64,000 bases of DNA from Primula veris (GCA_963682055.1 OY821746.1:21952481-22016480), one strand, 5' to 3'. Counted from the stretch's first letter, positions 13,028-22,886 are shown. Numbers and translations are program-made. The notes: a model not told the origin generated them from the letters alone.

Positions 13028-13605
13028 TGATAAAGTCATAACTTTGGTCGGTCACGTTAGGCTTTTCAACAATAATATAATGGTAAATCAACTATAAATA
13101 ATGGACACTTCTTGATATTTATTATTGCTCGGATTATTATCCTTATTCGGACTATTACACTTGCTCGGATCAGTGTCTCTGTATTACAATTGTACTCGAT
13201 TTGACTACTTAATCTCTCTTCTTGGTCTTTCTCCCCTTTTATTCGGTACTCGGCTTTATCTCTGCTCGGTTTATTTCTTGGTGTGATAAGCTTTAACTAG
13301 TTTATCTCTTTTCTCAACTTCTCTCTATAATTTTTGGATAGATTTTCTGGTCCGTTTCTATGGGGGGGTAGTTGGCTATTTATAGGCCACTACTACGCCT
13401 TTTAAGATGTTGACAAATGTTCCAATCTCAGGAGGTTTCTCAGATATGGGTCCCTAGTTAAGTGGGCTTGGGCTTTTGGTAATATCTACCTTTATTCTCT
13501 TATGAAAGGCATGAGATGACCCATTTAAGCGTTGGATACCCGTTTAAAAAGTGGGTTAATTATTACCCGAATAGAATATTCGGGTCAAACTTTTATGTTC
13601 TATCA
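13028..13605 (-). repeat. 3' LTR of the gypsy-type element (578 bp)
   Basis: It begins TGATAAAG on the plus strand and ends TTCTATCA. On the minus strand it carries CTATAAATAG, the presumed LTR promoter TATA box, near 13,376-13,385. A purine-rich stretch (GAGGAAGTCAGGGAGCAGT on the minus strand) just inside its inner edge is the likely polypurine tract. Confidence 0.92.
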
Positions 13606-13900
13606 ACTGCTCCCTGACTTCCTCGGTGTGGTTTCCACGTCGAGGGAGTCATGATTGGTCTGTCGAAGAGATTACTTCTGTTTGGCTGTTTCCTATGTTT
13701 CATTCAACAAATGCCCCTAATTACAACTGCTCTTTGGGACCCATTTAATGTCTTGGGAACTCGCAAACTGGTGATTTAATTTTGATATGACCATCGATCT
13801 CTTTCTTCGAGGAAACCCTTGACCTTTCCAAAGATCCATTTACTATAAAGAGGGAATACCATTCCCACAATTACTTATTCCATCACCATCTTGTGATTTA
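13606..13900 (+). promoter_or_regulatory. Promoter region of antisense cassette A
   Basis: TATAAAG at 13,844-13,850 lies ~50 bases before the cassette A start codon. TCTTTCTTCGAG lies ~40 bases further upstream. The same pair recurs before cassette B, so the promoter seems to have been duplicated together with the ORF. Confidence 0.55.
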
Positions 13901-14212
13901 ATGGCTTCTCCCAATAGTTCTACTGGAGATAATTCTTCGGATTATGTTGCTTACTTGGAGAATGAAGTTAAGAAGGCTCGCGTGACGAAAAGGAAGCTGG
14001 CAGACGTGACCAAAAGGTTGTCTGATATGGACGCGGCTCATCATTTGACGATGGCCGACCTGGATTGGGCCTTTGAACGTATAAAGAGGCTCGAGGCTTC
14101 CCTGGCTAAGGAAAAAGCAGCAAAGAGGGCCTATAAGCTCGCTTTCAAGGAGCTGCATGATCGGTCCAAGCCGGGGTCGGAGGGCGCTGAAGCAAGCTCT
14201 TCCTCGGAATAA
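13901..14212 (+). CDS. Small coiled-coil protein, antisense cassette A
   Basis: A 103-residue ORF with no recognised domain. The start MASPNSSTGDNSSDYVAYLE is followed by a charged heptad-like helix rich in Lys, Arg, Glu and Leu (about residues 15-85) and a Ser/Glu-rich tail. It is clearly paralogous to the next cassette: both begin MASP, share (D/E)YVA-LE-EVKK, and share KRAYKLA near the C-terminus. It has its own TATA box, and an AATAAA-like signal lies ~65 bases after the stop. It lies antisense to the retroelement transcript, between the truncated protease and the 3' LTR. Function is unknown. The coiled coil suggests self-association or binding a partner protein; this is inference. Confidence 0.6.
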   Translation: MASPNSSTGDNSSDYVAYLENEVKKARVTKRKLADVTKRLSDMDAAHHLTMADLDWAFERIKRLEASLAKEKAAKRAYKLAFKELHDRSKPGSEGAEASSSSE

Positions 14213-14449
14213 TTAGTCTTTTGTGATTTCTTTGTAATTAGGCATTATCTCCAAGTTGTAACCGAATTATTGAAAATATTAATAAAATATTTCCTACTTT
14301 TATTCCTGTCTGTTTGTTTCCTTAATACCTCATTGGATGACTTAATTGGACCTTGGAAATTGTTGTTAATTAGCCTTGAATGCCCTTGGGAAGTTCGTGA
14401 GGGTTGTTCTTTCTTCGAGACAATCATTAATATGTCCCTCATTTTTCCC

Positions 14450-14457
14450 TATAAAAA
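14450..14457 (+). promoter_or_regulatory. TATA box of cassette B
   Basis: TATAAAAA lies 50 bases before the cassette B ATG, with TCTTTCTTCGAG at ~14,409, the same arrangement as cassette A. Confidence 0.55.
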
Positions 14458-14506
14458 GGGAGCTGCACTGTCTTCTTTGTGTAATTCATTCCTTATTAAC
14501 GAACAA

Positions 14507-14845
14507 ATGGCTTCTCCTCATGAAACTAATGGTGACAACCTTCCTGAATATGTTGCTCATCTTGAAGAGGAAGTTAAGAAAGTGCGTTATCTCGAGAAGA
14601 GGGTTGCCTGGTTGTCGGTGGAAGCTCGTCGGGCCGTCGAGCTAGACGAGCGATTGGACGCCATGGAGAAGGAGCACCAGAGGTCTTTGCTCGACAGTAT
14701 TCGTGCTCGTGCTCGGATCAAAGAGCTCGAGGCCTCTAGAGACAGGCAAATTGCTTCCAAGAGGGCTTACAAATTAGCCCTTGAGGAAGTGTATGCTTGG
14801 TCGAAGAAGAAGCCCGGTGAAGAAGCTGGTCCTTCTACAAAATAA
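14507..14845 (+). CDS. Small coiled-coil protein, antisense cassette B (paralogue of A)
   Basis: 112 residues from the ATG at 14,507. The frame is open from 14,270, but this ATG was chosen because it aligns with the cassette A start (MASPHETNGDNLPEYVAHLE) and sits the same distance after a TATA box. The central part is a long charged helix with Leu/Val heptads (LEKRVAWL, ELDERLDAMEKEHQ, RIKELEAS), followed by KRAYKLALEEVY and a short hydrophilic tail. Conservation of both ends against a diverged middle suggests the ORF was translated after duplication. No known domain was recognised. Function is unknown. Confidence 0.6.
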   Translation: MASPHETNGDNLPEYVAHLEEEVKKVRYLEKRVAWLSVEARRAVELDERLDAMEKEHQRSLLDSIRARARIKELEASRDRQIASKRAYKLALEEVYAWSKKKPGEEAGPSTK

Positions 14846-15203
14846 TCATATTTTTCTTTGTGATGTAATGTCTTTTTGTCGAGGAGTATCTTGTAATGAA
14901 GTTCCCCTTGATTAATGAAAACTCTTCTTTTTCTCGTTCTTGTATGATTTATTTTCCCAATGCATTTAATTTTGACGGCGCATGCTTGTGGCTTCATTAA
15001 TGATTTTTCTTGGATCTTGTGTTTGACCTTATCCCCTAGTGACCACTGAGATTTCTTGAGCCCTGTGCACAAATCTTATCCTTTATATCTTAATTGCTGT
15101 ACTTTTTCTAGATTGACACGTGCTGAGACTTTTCGAATTTCGTCCTCTTTTAAATACTAGCATGAATCCAAGCGTTTCTTCTTAAGGGACTCAACTTTTA
15201 ATA

Positions 15204-15335
15204 ACGAACGGTTGCTCTTTCCCACTTTAATTCTTCTCAACAGACGCACCTTTTTAATTACCCATGTTTCCAAGAGTCTTTTGACGAACGGTTGCAATTC
15301 CCCACGCTAAACCATCCTTAATCTTTCTATAAATA
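15204..15335 (+). promoter_or_regulatory. Promoter of cassette C
   Basis: TATAAATA at 15,328-15,335 lies 85 bases before the ATG. Upstream, the 12-mer ACGAACGGTTGC occurs twice (15,204-15,215 and 15,284-15,295). It contains AACGG, the core of Myb-bound mitosis-specific activator sites. Whether it works that way here is unknown. Confidence 0.45.
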
Positions 15336-15419
15336 CCCTATCAAGATATGGGTTTATTCATAATCTCACCCTTATCTTTCTTTATCATATACAGAATTTT
15401 ATCTTTTAACCTTCTAAAA

Positions 15420-15713
15420 ATGGAAGGTTCTTCAACCAAATCTGCATTAGTTTTGCAAGTGGAGGCTTTCGAAGCCTCCTATGGCACTGCTCTAAAGCTG
15501 TTGAAGGATGCTGAAGAGGAGTTGAAGGTGATGCGCTATCACCATACCGAGATGGTTCGGGAATTAACTTGGCTAAGATCCGAACTGGATTACTGCCGTC
15601 GTGCTCGTCAGGCTCTAGTCGAAGAGAATGAGGTGTTGAGGGGGAACCCGACATACAGAGATAGGGAAATCTCTGCCGGTCCCTCTCATCGATACCGATC
15701 GACTTGCCCCTAA
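15420..15713 (+). CDS. Small coiled-coil protein, antisense cassette C
   Basis: 97 residues from the ATG at 15,420 (MEGSSTKSALVLQVEAFEAS), the first ATG in this frame after the TATA box that leaves a normal-length leader. Residues ~10-75 form a charged helix (LLKDAEEELKVM, MVRELTWLRSELDY, ALVEENEVLR) expected to be a coiled coil. The tail is short and basic. No family was recognised and it does not align obviously with cassettes A and B, although its size, strand, own TATA box and coiled coil are the same. A long pyrimidine tract follows the stop. Confidence 0.5.
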   Translation: MEGSSTKSALVLQVEAFEASYGTALKLLKDAEEELKVMRYHHTEMVRELTWLRSELDYCRRARQALVEENEVLRGNPTYRDREISAGPSHRYRSTCP

Positions 15714-16110
15714 CCTTCCCCCTTCTTCTTTTTTATTTTATTTTTATTTTTTTTTCTTCTGCTGCGTCTCCTCTTTCTTTTTCTTCATCTTCTCTCCCAT
15801 CACTCTTTTTCTTTTTCTTCTTTTTGTTTTGTTTATTTGACTTTCTTTTTATTTGTCGGTTTTCATCATTTCTTCCTCTTCCTCTTTTGTTTAATGCTTT
15901 GTTCTCTTCTTTTCTTTTTTCCTTTTTCTCTTCTTCTGCACCACTACGATGTAAGAATCAACCCTGTGATCCTAAGGGTTTTGTGTTACATCTAGGGTTT
16001 TTGTCATTTTTCTTTTCCTCTTCTTGCTTTTCCTCTTCTTGCTTTTCACTTCTTTTTTATGTTCCTCTTCATTCTCTTCTTCTTCTTTCCCATCGCCTCC
16101 TTCCTTCATG
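15714..16110. repeat. Polypyrimidine low-complexity tract
   Basis: A ~400-base run dominated by TTC, TTT and CTT on the plus strand (purine-rich on the strand of the retroelement RNA). An open frame through it would encode only Ser, Phe and Leu runs and is not called as a gene. Confidence 0.75.
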
Positions 16111-16448
16111 TATCCTGTTCGCTGGGTTTGCCGACATTGTTGATCTTCTGTGTATGATTTTATGTAATAGACTTTTCCTCGGATGTAATAGTTTTTTCCC
16201 TCGGATGTAATAGTTTTTTTTTTATGTCCTCTGATGTAACGAACAGTGATGTATCCCACATTTATTAATGAAAATTTCCTTTTCCCCTTTATATTGCACT
16301 TCTTTTTATTTTGCATCTGTGGTTTGTCGTTTCTTCTGGAATATAGATCTTTGAATATCTTGTCTTTATTTCTTGCCGTATTGTGGCATTAAAGGACTGT
16401 AGACCTATCACCCACGTTGTCAATCATAGGTGCACGTTCCCAAGCGTG

Positions 16449-16530
16449 GTCAGGAAATATGCATGCTCCAAGTATTGTCAGGAAATATGCATGTTCCCAA
16501 GTGTTGTCAGGAAATATGCATGCTCCCATT
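16449..16530 (+). repeat. 28-29 bp tandem repeat with CATGC cores, upstream of cassette D
   Basis: GTCAGGAAATATGCATGCTC occurs three times, starting at 16,449, 16,477 and 16,506. The core ATGCATGC resembles the RY (CATGCA) element bound by plant B3 regulators. It lies just before a weak TATA (CTATAAG, ~16,534) and the cassette D ATG. Confidence 0.7.
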
Positions 16531-16640
16531 GCACTATAAGTACTCTTATTTTCTTAGTAGTTATCTCTCATCAACTCTTATTGTTTGCTTCTCCATCATC
16601 CTCTATATATTTTTTTTTGTACTATTAACAATTTCCCAGA

Positions 16641-17120
16641 ATGTCTGAACCTGTAGTGAGATATCATGCTCAGATGAAGGGCTTGGATACTGAGGTATCC
16701 CGGGTCCGTCGACGAATGGTGAGGCTTGAGAGGGAGTATGACATTTTAGCCTTGAGTCTGTTCGGCTCTCATCCCGAAGAGACGATGAAGTGGACCCAGA
16801 TTTCGGCCTTGAGTCGTCAGCTCGATCATTTGTTGTTGCAGAGAAATCATCTGGCCAACTCCTGGTATGATGCCGAGGAGATTTGGGACCATGCTCAGGA
16901 TGAGTTTGATAACTCCCCTCGAGGCCTAGCTAGCATGATGGTTAGGAATGCTCGGCTTGAGGAGCGCGTCTTGGCTCTTACTAAGGAGAAATCCGAACTC
17001 TCCTCGGAGAATGACAATTTGGTCGCCATGAATGATTCCTACCAAGCTCGGTTGAACTGTTCTGCTCGTTTTGCTTTCTCTCGGTCTGGCAGTTCGGTTT
17101 TTCCACCCATTGATCCTTAG
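16641..17120 (+). CDS. Coiled-coil protein, antisense cassette D
   Basis: 159 residues from MSEPVVRYHAQMKGLDTEVS. Two charged helical stretches are visible (about residues 10-35, VSRVRRRMVRLEREYDIL, and 100-135, NARLEERVLALTKEKSELSS), separated by a segment containing LSRQLDHLLLQRNHLANSWY. The C-terminus is Ser/Phe-rich. This is the longest of the small antisense cassettes. No domain was recognised. A (TA)n-like run and a weak TATA precede it. A role in the element or the host is unknown. Confidence 0.5.
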   Translation: MSEPVVRYHAQMKGLDTEVSRVRRRMVRLEREYDILALSLFGSHPEETMKWTQISALSRQLDHLLLQRNHLANSWYDAEEIWDHAQDEFDNSPRGLASMMVRNARLEERVLALTKEKSELSSENDNLVAMNDSYQARLNCSARFAFSRSGSSVFPPIDP

Positions 17121-17269
17121 TTGGATTGGGCTGGTTATCTGATGTATATATTTTTTTGTTTCGGAACTTGTATTTTCTTTTGTATTAGAATCAGATGTAT
17201 CTTTTCGTATCTCGTGCCTTTGTCTTATGAACCGTTGTGACGCCTCGTACTTCGTGCCCTTTGATTCCT

Positions 17270-17277
17270 TATAAATG
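17270..17277 (+). promoter_or_regulatory. TATA box of cassette E
   Basis: TATAAATG lies 87 bases before the ATG at 17,357. Confidence 0.45.
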
Positions 17278-17356
17278 CTCCCTATTGTCTGTACTTCATT
17301 ATCCAATCTTCCTTTCTTTCTAAAATTTTGCTGCTTCTAACTTGCTTTTGTTTGAG

Positions 17357-17719
17357 ATGGCTCCTATCACTAGATCCGCCTCCAAAAAGAAAGCCCTTCT
17401 AGAAGAGGAGCCTACTTTCTTGCTACCTCGACCGCCTGGTTTCGGGGAGGAGGATTTAACTCCTCTTGAGCTAAAAGAAATTGAGATGTCATGGCTGAAA
17501 CATGATCTCAAGTGTGCTCAGACTGAAGTGAGGAGGTTTAAACAATATTGGGACGAGGAGGGCACTGCTCGTTTCAAGGCCGAGCAAAAATGCAAGTCTC
17601 AGTCTTATGCCTTGCAACAGGCTGAGATGGCTATTTCTCGTTTGATTAGGGAAAAGGAGCGTCTGGAGGAGCTCTTGGCCCAGAAGGATGCCGACATGGG
17701 GGGTAGTTCAAAGAAGTAG
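17357..17719 (+). CDS. Small coiled-coil protein, antisense cassette E
   Basis: 120 residues from MAPITRSASKKKALLEEEP; an in-frame ATG five codons earlier is possible. The basic N-terminus is followed by a proline-containing linker (LLPRPPGFGEEDLTPLELKE). From about residue 45 to 110 there is a charged coiled coil (LKCAQTEVRRFKQYWDEEG, LIREKERLEELLAQKD). The TRSASKKK segment could act as a nuclear import signal, but this is speculative. No family was recognised. It has its own TATA box. Confidence 0.5.
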   Translation: MAPITRSASKKKALLEEEPTFLLPRPPGFGEEDLTPLELKEIEMSWLKHDLKCAQTEVRRFKQYWDEEGTARFKAEQKCKSQSYALQQAEMAISRLIREKERLEELLAQKDADMGGSSKK

Positions 17720-18457
17720 GATGGTTGTATTTTCTTTGTAAAATTTTCTTTTCGGTTGTATTGTTTGTGTTTCCCCCTTTGTGGATGAATAATACTTGTC
17801 TTGCACTTGATTCTGTCTATCTTACTTTATTTCTTGTGTTCGCTTTGCTTTTATGTTGATATCATTCGACGTTACACAATATTGGACACCGAGCAATATG
17901 CACGTTTATCCCCCCGGAGAGCGTTATTCGGCTTGAGGCTTAAATGCCGTTGAGCGAAGAACGGTCTCTGTCCATCTTGTTCGGTGTGCCATTTGTTGAA
18001 GAGAAGGTTGGTCGTCCACCTTAATCGGGGGCCATCCTCGGTGTGATAATAGCAGTAGCGTATGCTGGAAGCTTTTAGTGGTAGGGTCCACTGGCCGTTT
18101 ATTTAGGTGTAATGATGTGAACTGTCTTGGGTAGTGGGATACACTCTGACGTGGCAAAATCTGGAGCGTTTATCTGTAAAAATAGCAGCGGTTGTGGACT
18201 TTTGTATGGCTGGAAAAAGAGGTAAACCTCTGTCACATGAAAGTACGGTTATTATTTTATTCTTTTAGTGACTCCACTCCCTTTTACTGTGCCAAGTAAT
18301 CCCTTTTGTTTTTATCACACAATTTGTTGAAGAAAATATCTGTCTCTCTCTCTAAAGTATATTCTTCCCGCCAAAAAGGAAAATCATTCCGCCGCTCGAT
18401 CTAGGGTTTCGTTGTATTGTCGATAGACTTGCTGCTGTTCTCGCTTGCTTGCTCAGA
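17720..18457 (+). promoter_or_regulatory. Intercassette region and leader of the spliced antisense gene
   Basis: No ORF is supported. The last ~150 bases look like a plant 5' leader: a CT run, then CTAGGGTTT (telo-box-like) at about 18,401-18,409, then an ATG 50 bases further on. Confidence 0.4.
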
Positions 18458-21002
18458 ATGATAACTGTAAGTGTTTTTCCTTTATTCATTATTATTATTT
18501 TATTATTATTTTTTTGTTTTTTGTTTTTAGGGTTTGTATTTGATTTGTCGTTGTGGTCATAGATGTGGTGTTGGTATATGGTCTAGGTTGTCTATATATG
18601 TCTGATGGTTCTTATGTATTGGATTTGTGTTGATTGGGATGGTAGTAAAACGTAGGGTTTCTGGTTAATTTGAGTGGGGGGTGGTGGCTCTCGTTATGGT
18701 AATGTTGTTTTGGTTTGGGTATTTGGTTAGTATATTGATGAAGTTTTGATGACGTTTGAACAGGAAATTCTGTCCCAAAGTCTGGCCCAAGTGGGCACAT
18801 TTGTGGAAGAGGACTTTAAGAGGCTCGCCGGAATACCGGATAACATACACATTAGCCTGCTTGTTTCTGACGAGGAGGTGATGGGATTTGTTCCTGTCAG
18901 AGAAGTTGATGTACGTTCTTCGGCATTCTTTACTGGGGGTCTTCGGCTTCCTTTTACTAGCTGGGTGGCTTCATTTTTTGAGGCCGTCCGGATTGCTCCG
19001 GCCCAACTGGCCCTAAATGGTTACCGTACTCTGAATGGTATCCAAAGGTTATCGGAGTTGTCCGGAATACCTATTGAACTGAAGGACGTCTTCGGAGTCT
19101 ATAGTTTGAGCTTTGAGTGTCGCAGCTCGTATTTGAAGACCCTGCGTGCCTTTTGCCGGCTCGTTACCGGTTTGTCGGATACCAACAAAGAGCACAATCT
19201 TGGTATCGTTATTGCTTCCGGTGAATGGGGTTGTGCGGGACACCAGATTCCTGGACCGGCTACCAATGCTCCCACTATGCCAGACCTCGGCGCTCCCAAT
19301 GTAGAGGCGCTGTTAGCTCTTTGGAAATGGTGGGGGCCTGGACCGATGCCGGATCCTGCGAGCCGTACTGCTCCCATGCTGCTCGGGTACCCTGTGAGGC
19401 CGGTGACCAAGGGGAATCCTGCGCCCGAGATCCCCAAAGAGTTCGAGGAGGAATTCTTGAAAGTGGTCCGGGCTCGAAGTGCTGCTCGGGTTGGGAAAAA
19501 GCCCGTTCGTTCTAAGCGTCGTGGATCTGACCCTGTTGTTGGAACAACGAAGAGGGCTAGGGGAACCGATACATCGGTCACCGAGGAGGTTGCTAACGTT
19601 GGCATGGGCGAGGGGGTGTTTGCTGCTTCCCAAGGGGATACCACCGAGGATGCCTCTACGCCTGGCGATGTATGTGCATATGTATATTGATTCTCTTGTG
19701 TTTTGATTGTTGTCGTTTAGTTCTCTAGTCCTTTGCTTTATTAGTTATCTTGTTTCAGCGACTGACTTCTCCATTGGTTACCCTCGCTCTTGCCCGGTCG
19801 ATGGGTATTATTGTGTTTCAGGAGTCGATCGATAACCTATTCGGGCATATCAACCGCCTGGTGAATATGGGCGTGGATACGATGATCCTTCCTGTCATCT
19901 CGCCTGTTCGTGCCGAGGATACGAAGGATCCGCCTGTTACCTCACCCATCCGTACTGAGGATGTAAGCGAGCACAGGGCCCCTGAGACTGTTCCTTCAGA
20001 TAAGGAGGTGAGGGAAGAAGTGGAGATAGAAGCCGGCGAAGAGACTGCCGTGGGTGTTGGGAGTGGTGGGGAGGATGAGGTTCCCGAGGGACCTGAAAAG
20101 GTGTCGGTGGATGGGGTTGCAATGACCCGTTACATTGACCGATGTGGGGGTGAGTTGTTGGAGCAACCCCGAGCCTTGAAGATGGGGTATGCTGCTCTAA
20201 AGCCCCTTGCTTTCAAGGATGCAGAAAAAATAGCTGCTCGAACTACCATGTCGGTTATAGAGCAGGCCAACGCTGATGCGCTGCGGGTACGTTTGGCGAG
20301 TATTTTGTTATATATGCCATGATGCTCGCATTTTGGTTGGAATCTGATGTTTTTAAAGTACAGGTTGTCTTGGGTACCGTGGTGTTAAGGGATCGGATGG
20401 CAGCGCTAGGGGCTGAGAAATAGAAGATGGTCGAGGAGAACGATCGGAAGATAAAGGACATGCTTGTGGCTTTTGAAGCCGAGAAAGAGAAACTGGTCGC
20501 CGAGAATAAAACCCTGGGCGATAATTATGACAAGCTGTCGGTGGACTTTCTGCACGTGACCGAGGATGTCGGTAAGTTGAAGGCTAAAAAAGAGAGCATG
20601 GTCGATAAGTACGACCAACTAGAGGCGGAGAACTTGCTCCTGGCGGAGGACGTGGAAGCCGAAAAGGCTGAGGTGGCCGCTCTGAAAACGGCACACGCGG
20701 AGGAGCGGACAAGGTTAGCAATGATGGCTAATTTCTCCGTCTATTGCGCTCATGTGCGGACGCTCAATTTCGCGAAGGTTCCTTTGTCGGATCGGGCGTG
20801 GTCGGAGTTGGTGTATCCCTGTCCGCATGGTGCACCGCCGAAACCCTTAGACTGGGCGAATCTTCGTGAAGAGGAGCTTCCCCGGCTGCCGGGGCAGACA
20901 ATTTCGACAGCGCTCCGTCCTCATTCTATGTCGGCCCCGTCCACTCCTCGACCTGATGCTACTGTTGCTCCCCCACCCGCATCTCCTCAGGTGGAACCTT
21001 GA
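18458..21002 (+). pseudogene. 'Putative gypsy type transposon' domain protein, spliced, one internal stop
   Basis: Proposed exons are 18,458-18,466, 18,764-19,669, 19,759-20,286 and 20,364-21,002, all with GT-AG borders and all in frame. A start at 18,746 or 18,749 without the first intron is the alternative. The segment GLRLPFTSWVASFFEAVRIA followed by PAQLALNGYRTLNGIQRL resembles the plant domain known as 'putative gypsy type transposon' (Pfam PF04195, by memory of its pattern). After it come an acidic/basic linker (KKPVRSKRRGSD), an acidic region and a long coiled coil (about residues 500-600). A TAG at 20,421-20,423 interrupts the reading about two thirds in; the frame is open on both sides. 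Total span ~693 codons. It lies antisense to gag, so its introns are not spliceable from the retroelement RNA. Function of this family is unknown. Confidence 0.65.
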
Positions 21003-21179
21003 CCATTTTTCTGGAAGTATATATATATTTTTTTTTTGTTTTTTTTTTTGTTTTTTTTTTGGTATCCGAATTGTGGGTTTCTTTTGTATCTAGAAACATA
21101 TTCTTTTGGGGAAGTGATAATATAGGTGCTGCGTTTTCTTTCTGTTGGGCTTTCTCGGGTTAATTTTCCTGTTTGAGGG

Positions 21180-21812
21180 TTGTCATCTTTTGAAGGATGT
21201 GAAACAAAATATTGTCAGGTACCTAGTAATGCTCTTGCCGTGGTGGTCTGGACCTCGCCTAGTCGTAGTGTAGGTGACGTTATAGATAGTCTTGAAAGAT
21301 CTAAGACTGCCCTAACTGCTGAACTGAATTCTGCTCGTCATAAAGTCGAGGATCTGAATGTTCATATTGCAAATTTGTCTATTCGGTTACGTGACTTGGG
21401 AGAGAAACTCAGCAAAAAGACCGCATATTATACGACAAACAAGGGTAAAGCGAAGGAACTTCTTGGTGCACTTCGGCGTTCTCGTGATGAAGCCCGAGGC
21501 CGTGTGACGAGCTTGAATTTGGTCCTAGGGGCCGTTTTCGAGGATGCGGACCTGCTGCTATCCTTTGCCAAAGCGTATTGGGCCCGAGTTCGCGCTTTAG
21601 AGGTGCTGGAGCATGTAAAAGGGATGAGTGGTGTGGCCCGGGCAGAACGCATAGTTGATGCGACGGCCGGGGTAACTGAGACCACGGTTGCCTTGAACCG
21701 AGTCGATGCGGTCATTCGTGAGCGTTTGGGGACGCAAATTGTTTCTCTTCGAGATATTCATTTTGCTGACGTCGTTGAGACCTCAGCGTCTGTTGACGGG
21801 TTATCGGATTAA
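21180..21812 (+). CDS. Antisense ORF G, alpha-helical, unknown
   Basis: An open frame of ~210 codons with no usable ATG near its start. A splice acceptor (ATATTGTCAG) ends at about 21,218, so this is probably a 3' exon; the donor could lie at the end of the preceding gene (CCTCAG|GTGGAA, ~20,990), but this is unproven. The protein is helical with charged heptads (VIDSLERSKTALTAELNSAR, RRSRDEARGRVTSLNLVLG). No domain was recognised. Confidence 0.4.
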   Translation: MSSFEGCETKYCQVPSNALAVVVWTSPSRSVGDVIDSLERSKTALTAELNSARHKVEDLNVHIANLSIRLRDLGEKLSKKTAYYTTNKGKAKELLGALRRSRDEARGRVTSLNLVLGAVFEDADLLLSFAKAYWARVRALEVLEHVKGMSGVARAERIVDATAGVTETTVALNRVDAVIRERLGTQIVSLRDIHFADVVETSASVDGLSD

Positions 21813-21954
21813 TGACTGAGTAGCTTGTTTTGTCGTTTAATTTGTAGCTTGTATAAAAATATTCGTTTTTCTCTTTTCGTCTTTTCATTTCTTGCGGTTG
21901 AATATTCATCTCGTCTCCTTCTTCCCCGTTTTCTTTTTATAGGCACACGCTACT

Positions 21955-22590
21955 ATGTCGCACCAGGCTGGTTCTCCATGCCTAGTTAGCCCGGGGTTAG
22001 GACCTGCTGGTGCTGCCCGGGACGAGGTCTCATCTGGTGCGTCTAGTGAGGTGCCTGCCAAGTGGCCTTACATCGTTTTGATGGGCAAAAACGTCAAGTT
22101 GATCGACCAATGTGCTCGACTTCGGGCCAAGCTGAAAACTCAGGCGGCCTCTTTTCGAGAATATGTTCGCCGTACTGAGCATGTTGTTGATGTTCAGGAG
22201 CGCCGTTTGGATCGATATTGGCGTGTGAAGGAAAAATACTTCGGCAAATTAAAGTCGTTGGTAACCCAAGCCAATATGTTGGTTAAGTATTTCCGTTTAG
22301 CCCAAACCAGATACGATGCTTCCGCGGCTATGATCGAAGCTCGTAATCTTCCCTTCGATGATGCTCGTCGTAAAGCGGCCTCGGATGCTCACGAGTTCGC
22401 GAAAGAAGCCGAGTTCTCCGCGCGGCTTAAGACGCTGACCTGCGTTGGTGCTCATACGACCAATTTCGACGCACTCATCTCTGAGGAACGGTTTGATGGC
22501 GAGGAGACGGATGGGGACACGACGACAGATGACGAAGAGGTTGAACTCGGTCAGTTACCGTCGTGTTCCTCCTGTAGCAGTAGTTCTTAA
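21955..22590 (+). CDS. Antisense ORF H, alpha-helical, unknown
   Basis: 211 residues from MSHQAGSPCLVSPGLGPAGA. The N-terminus is Gly/Ser/Pro-rich. A basic helical core follows (about residues 45-165, e.g. KLIDQCARLRAKLKTQAASF and VQERRLDRYWRVKEKYFGKL), then an acidic run (EETDGDTTTDDEEVE) and a Cys/Ser tail. A possible splice acceptor (CTTTTTATAG) ends 13 bases before the ATG, so it may be the coding exon of a gene with an upstream leader intron. No domain was recognised. It is the antisense gene nearest the truncated protease and converges with it tail to tail. Confidence 0.45.
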   Translation: MSHQAGSPCLVSPGLGPAGAARDEVSSGASSEVPAKWPYIVLMGKNVKLIDQCARLRAKLKTQAASFREYVRRTEHVVDVQERRLDRYWRVKEKYFGKLKSLVTQANMLVKYFRLAQTRYDASAAMIEARNLPFDDARRKAASDAHEFAKEAEFSARLKTLTCVGAHTTNFDALISEERFDGEETDGDTTTDDEEVELGQLPSCSSCSSSS

Positions 22591-22609
22591 ATCCGTTTCT
22601 TCATTGTTG

Positions 22610-22860
22610 GTGATATCTCGTTGCCTCCGTAATGCGGGCGAGGACTATTTGTGTCTTTTTTTTTTTGTGTTCTGAGCTTCCCATTGTCGTACTGATATTT
22701 CATTGATTGGATTGATTTTCCTTTGTTGATTTCTTCGTTTGATATTGTGTCGCCTCTGTAATGTGGTCTATTTTCATTTGCTTTTTTTCCTTTCTTTTCA
22801 TTGTTTTTCGCCATATGTTAATATATCGTCTCCATAATGTGGGCCTGAATTGTTCTTCTT
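22610..22860. repeat. Degenerate ~110-bp tandem repeat between ORF H and the protease
   Basis: Three copies of a motif like TATxTCGxCTCCGTAATGxGGGC start near 22,612, 22,745 and 22,822. The repeat marks the junction between the sense-strand protease remnant and the antisense gene block. Confidence 0.55.
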
Positions 22861-22886
22861 CTCTCTGTATTACTTGCCATCCCTGC

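Noticed and set aside
15704..16210. 168-codon ORF rich in Phe, Ser and Leu
   Set aside because: It is only a pyrimidine-rich tract read as codons; composition explains it fully.
19099..19644. 181-codon minus-strand ORF inside the gypsy-type element
   Set aside because: It is the antisense shadow of the spliced plus-strand gene and shows no pol motif, although it lies on the strand where pol would be expected.
13606..22886. Possible hidden reverse transcriptase or integrase on the minus strand
   Set aside because: Looked for YxDD-type, RNase H and HHCC/DDE patterns in the minus-strand frames; none was seen. A profile search would be decisive.
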